A stretch of 64,000 nt of DNA from an uncultured Clostridia bacterium (GTDB lineage: Bacteria > Bacillota > Clostridia > Lachnospirales > CAG-274). A model generated the notes under the pieces. The model had not been told where the DNA came from, ran no database searches, and worked only from the letters and a program-made list of their open reading frames with translations. The position numbers and the translations under genes are program-made. Shown here piece by piece: positions 62,160 through 64,000 of the stretch (position 1 is its first letter; every line of letters starts with the position of its first letter). Location: assembly GCA_944384235.1 (NCBI GenBank), contig CALWSP010000001.1, positions 1-64,000 on the forward strand, read 5' to 3'.

Positions 62160-62179
62160 ACATAGGAGGATAATTTTAA

Positions 62180-63331
62180 ATGGACAGCGTAGAATTAATT
62201 AGAGCCTTAGAGATAGTTAGCAAGGAAAAGGGCATTGATAGCGAGGTTATTTTTGAGGCTATTGAAAATTCATTAGTGACAGCTTGCAAGAAAATTTATG
62301 GCAACTATTCTAATATGAGAGTTGAAATTGACAGAAAAACTGGCGATATGAAAGCTTATGCTCAAAGAATGGTTGTGGAGGAAGTTGTGGACGACTTTAC
62401 TGACATTTCTCTTGAAGAAGCTAGAGCTATTAACCCAACATATGAGTTAGGGGATTTTATAGATAGCGACATAACTCCTAGAGATTTTGGCAGAAGTGCC
62501 GCTCAAAGTGCAAAGCAAATTGTTGTTCAAAAACTTAGAGAGGCTGAAAGAGAAAAAATTTACAACGAGTTTGTTGCTAAAGAAAGAGATTGCGAAACAG
62601 CTATTGTTGAAAGAGTTGAAGTTAGAGAAAACAATGTTGTTGGAAACGTTATTGTTAAAATTGGTAATATGAGTGCTGTTTTACAGCCAACTGAACAAAT
62701 TCCTGGGGAAGTTTACAAGGTTAACGACAGAATTAAGGTATACATCTTAAAGGTTATTAAAACTAGCAAAGACCCTCAGGTTAGGGTTTCTAGAACTCAT
62801 TATGAGCTTATTAAGAGATTATTTGAGCTTGAATCTCCTGAGGTTTTTGACGGAACAGTTGAAATTAAAGCTATTGCTAGAGAAGCTGGTTCTAGAGCTA
62901 AAATGGCTGTATCTTCAAACATTGAGGGCGTAGACGCTGTTGGTGCTTGTGTTGGTCAAAATGGTGCTAGAGTTGACGCTATTGTTAGCGAGCTTAACGG
63001 CGAAAAAATTGATGTTATTCCTTGGAGTGAGGACCCTGCTAAGTATATTAGCGCTGCTTTAAGACCTGCTAAGGTTTTAGCTGTTGAAATTGAAAGCGAG
63101 GACGAAAAGACTGCAAAGGTTGTCGTTCCTGACAACCAACTATCTCTTGCTATTGGCAAGGAGGGGCAAAATGTTAGATTAGCTGCTAAATTAACTGGCT
63201 GGAAGATTGACATTAAAAGCGAGTCACAGGCTAGAGCAACTGACTTTGTAGATTTTGACAAAATTGACAATTTAAATTCTGAAGAAAGTCAAGATGTAGT
63301 TGAGTTAGATATTGAAGAAGCAAACGAATAA
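62180..63331 (+). CDS. nusA: Transcription termination/antitermination factor NusA
   Basis: A 383-residue protein. N-terminal RNA polymerase-binding domain, S1 domain (about 130-200), KH1/KH2 ([42 protein letters not shown]). Ends without the acidic repeats of proteobacterial NusA. RBS AGGAGG. Confidence 0.96.
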   Translation: MDSVELIRALEIVSKEKGIDSEVIFEAIENSLVTACKKIYGNYSNMRVEIDRKTGDMKAYAQRMVVEEVVDDFTDISLEEARAINPTYELGDFIDSDITPRDFGRSAAQSAKQIVVQKLREAEREKIYNEFVAKERDCETAIVERVEVRENNVVGNVIVKIGNMSAVLQPTEQIPGEVYKVNDRIKVYILKVIKTSKDPQVRVSRTHYELIKRLFELESPEVFDGTVEIKAIAREAGSRAKMAVSSNIEGVDAVGACVGQNGARVDAIVSELNGEKIDVIPWSEDPAKYISAALRPAKVLAVEIESEDEKTAKVVVPDNQLSLAIGKEGQNVRLAAKLTGWKIDIKSESQARATDFVDFDKIDNLNSEESQDVVELDIEEANE

Positions 63332-63381
63332 TATCTTTTGAGAAAGGTCTGTTAAATATTTTTTGACAGAAGGGTTTTAGT

Positions 63382-63648
63382 ATGAAAAAAATTCCTATGA
63401 GAAAATGCACAGGCTGTCAAGAAATGAAAAGCAAGAAAGAACTTATTAGAGTTGTGAGAAACGAGGAAGGTGAGTTCTTTTTAGATGCTACTGGTAAAAA
63501 GGCTGGCAGAGGTGCTTATATATGCAAAAATTCAGAGTGTCTTGAAAAGGCGTGTAAAAACAAGGGTCTTGAAAGGTCTTTTAAATCTTCAGTTCCTCAA
63601 GATTTATATGTTGAGCTTAGAAAGCAGTTGGAGGATTCTAATGAATAG
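63382..63648 (+). CDS. rnpM: YlxR/RnpM RNase P modulator
   Basis: An 88-residue YlxR protein: PMRKCTGCQEMKSKKELIR, GRGAYICKNSECLEKA. Binds RNA, and in B. subtilis the RNase P RNA. Standard position after nusA. Confidence 0.92.
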   Translation: MKKIPMRKCTGCQEMKSKKELIRVVRNEEGEFFLDATGKKAGRGAYICKNSECLEKACKNKGLERSFKSSVPQDLYVELRKQLEDSNE

Positions 63649-63949
63649 AAAATTGCAATCTATGTTATCACTTTGTCAAAGAGCTGGTAAAATTGTTACT
63701 GGAGAGGACACAGTTGAAATTAATATTAAAAATGGTAATGTATTGTTTGTTATTATTGCAGGCGATGCATCGGAAAATACTAGAAATAAATTTGTTAATA
63801 AGTGCAAATACTATAATATTGAATATTGTATTTGTTATTCTAAAGAAGAACTAAGCAGTTGTATAGGAAAATACAACAGGTCTGTTTATGGAATTGTGGA
63901 CAAAAATTTTGCTGATAAAATTAGATTGGAGCTTAGTGATATTATGTAG
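63641..63949 (+). CDS. L7Ae-family ribosome-associated protein YlxQ
   Basis: A 102-residue protein starting MNRKLQSMLSLCQRAGKIVTGEDTV. ATG at 63641 overlaps the ylxR stop (ATGAATAG). L7Ae/L30e fold predicted to bind kink-turn RNA. A longer upstream frame is not used. Confidence 0.88.
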   Translation: MNRKLQSMLSLCQRAGKIVTGEDTVEINIKNGNVLFVIIAGDASENTRNKFVNKCKYYNIEYCICYSKEELSSCIGKYNRSVYGIVDKNFADKIRLELSDIM

Positions 63950-63976
63950 TTATGAATTAGATAGGAGGTGTTTCTT

Positions 63977-64000
63977 TTGTCAAAGACTAGAGTTTATGAA
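63977..64000 (+). CDS. infB: Translation initiation factor IF-2, first codons (runs off window)
   Basis: ATAGGAGGTG precedes TTG at 63977, followed by codons for SKTRVYE, matching the usual IF-2 N-terminus and the conserved gene order after ylxQ. Only eight codons are visible. Confidence 0.8.

Overview
The window reads as a chromosomal segment of a strictly anaerobic, very AT-rich member of the Clostridia. Evidence for this: an [FeFe] hydrogenase and rubrerythrin, a LytB/IspH-ribosomal protein S1 fusion, T-box leaders, a preQ1 riboswitch, an archaeal-type AspRS with GatCAB, a dockerin-bearing pectate lyase and a clostridial cellulose-synthesis operon. I see no tRNA or rRNA genes.

Accessory left end (1-7.0 kb). 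A truncated serine recombinase is followed by a zinc-ribbon gene broken by an in-frame stop, a cluster of REP-like palindromes and hairpins, and a higher-GC block. That block encodes a [FeFe] hydrogenase-rubredoxin-rubrerythrin fusion and its perR-like regulator, which carries an in-frame stop. Next comes the most striking locus. An intact REP-associated tyrosine transposase (RAYT, HUH/Y1) domain is joined in frame, without a linker, to the catalytic domain of a type I-C Cas1. An intact I-C cas2, a leader and a two-repeat CRISPR follow directly. There are no interference genes, no cas4 and no separate cas1. A RAYT-type REP palindrome lies just upstream. I know of no described RAYT-Cas1 protein; this is the best candidate for a new system here, or for a remarkable relic.

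Middle (7-33 kb). A minus-strand YedE/YedF/DUF3343/cysteine desulfurase operon (sulfur or selenium trafficking) is followed by two c-di-GMP enzymes, ttcA-xer-TPR, and a LytTR response regulator followed by a probable small structured RNA. Then come a GNAT enzyme and asnB on the minus strand, a T-box-pheST operon, and a housekeeping run (RpiR regulator, BaiN-like flavoprotein, AroH-Cmk fusion, IspH-S1 fusion). A complete Liv branched-chain amino acid ABC transporter closes this part.

Right part (33-64 kb). T-box-alaS, rsmA, trmB, a preQ1-controlled queD-queE-folE-queC operon and greA-lysS precede a dockerin-tagged pectate lyase. A nine-gene plus-strand operon follows: VTC, DUF4956, CotH, a small membrane protein, MBOAT, DHHW, MBL, a PilZ-containing cellulose synthase and a GH5. 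It probably makes and O-acylates cellulose under c-di-GMP control. T-box-aspS-gatCAB supplies Asp-tRNA and amidated aminoacyl-tRNAs. The window ends in the rimP-nusA-ylxR-ylxQ-infB operon.

Within the window, the diguanylate cyclase and EAL proteins at 10-13 kb could set the c-di-GMP level read by the PilZ cellulose synthase at 53-55 kb. Three T-boxes (Phe, Ala, Asp codons) and the preQ1 switch show that RNA-based control dominates tRNA-related genes.
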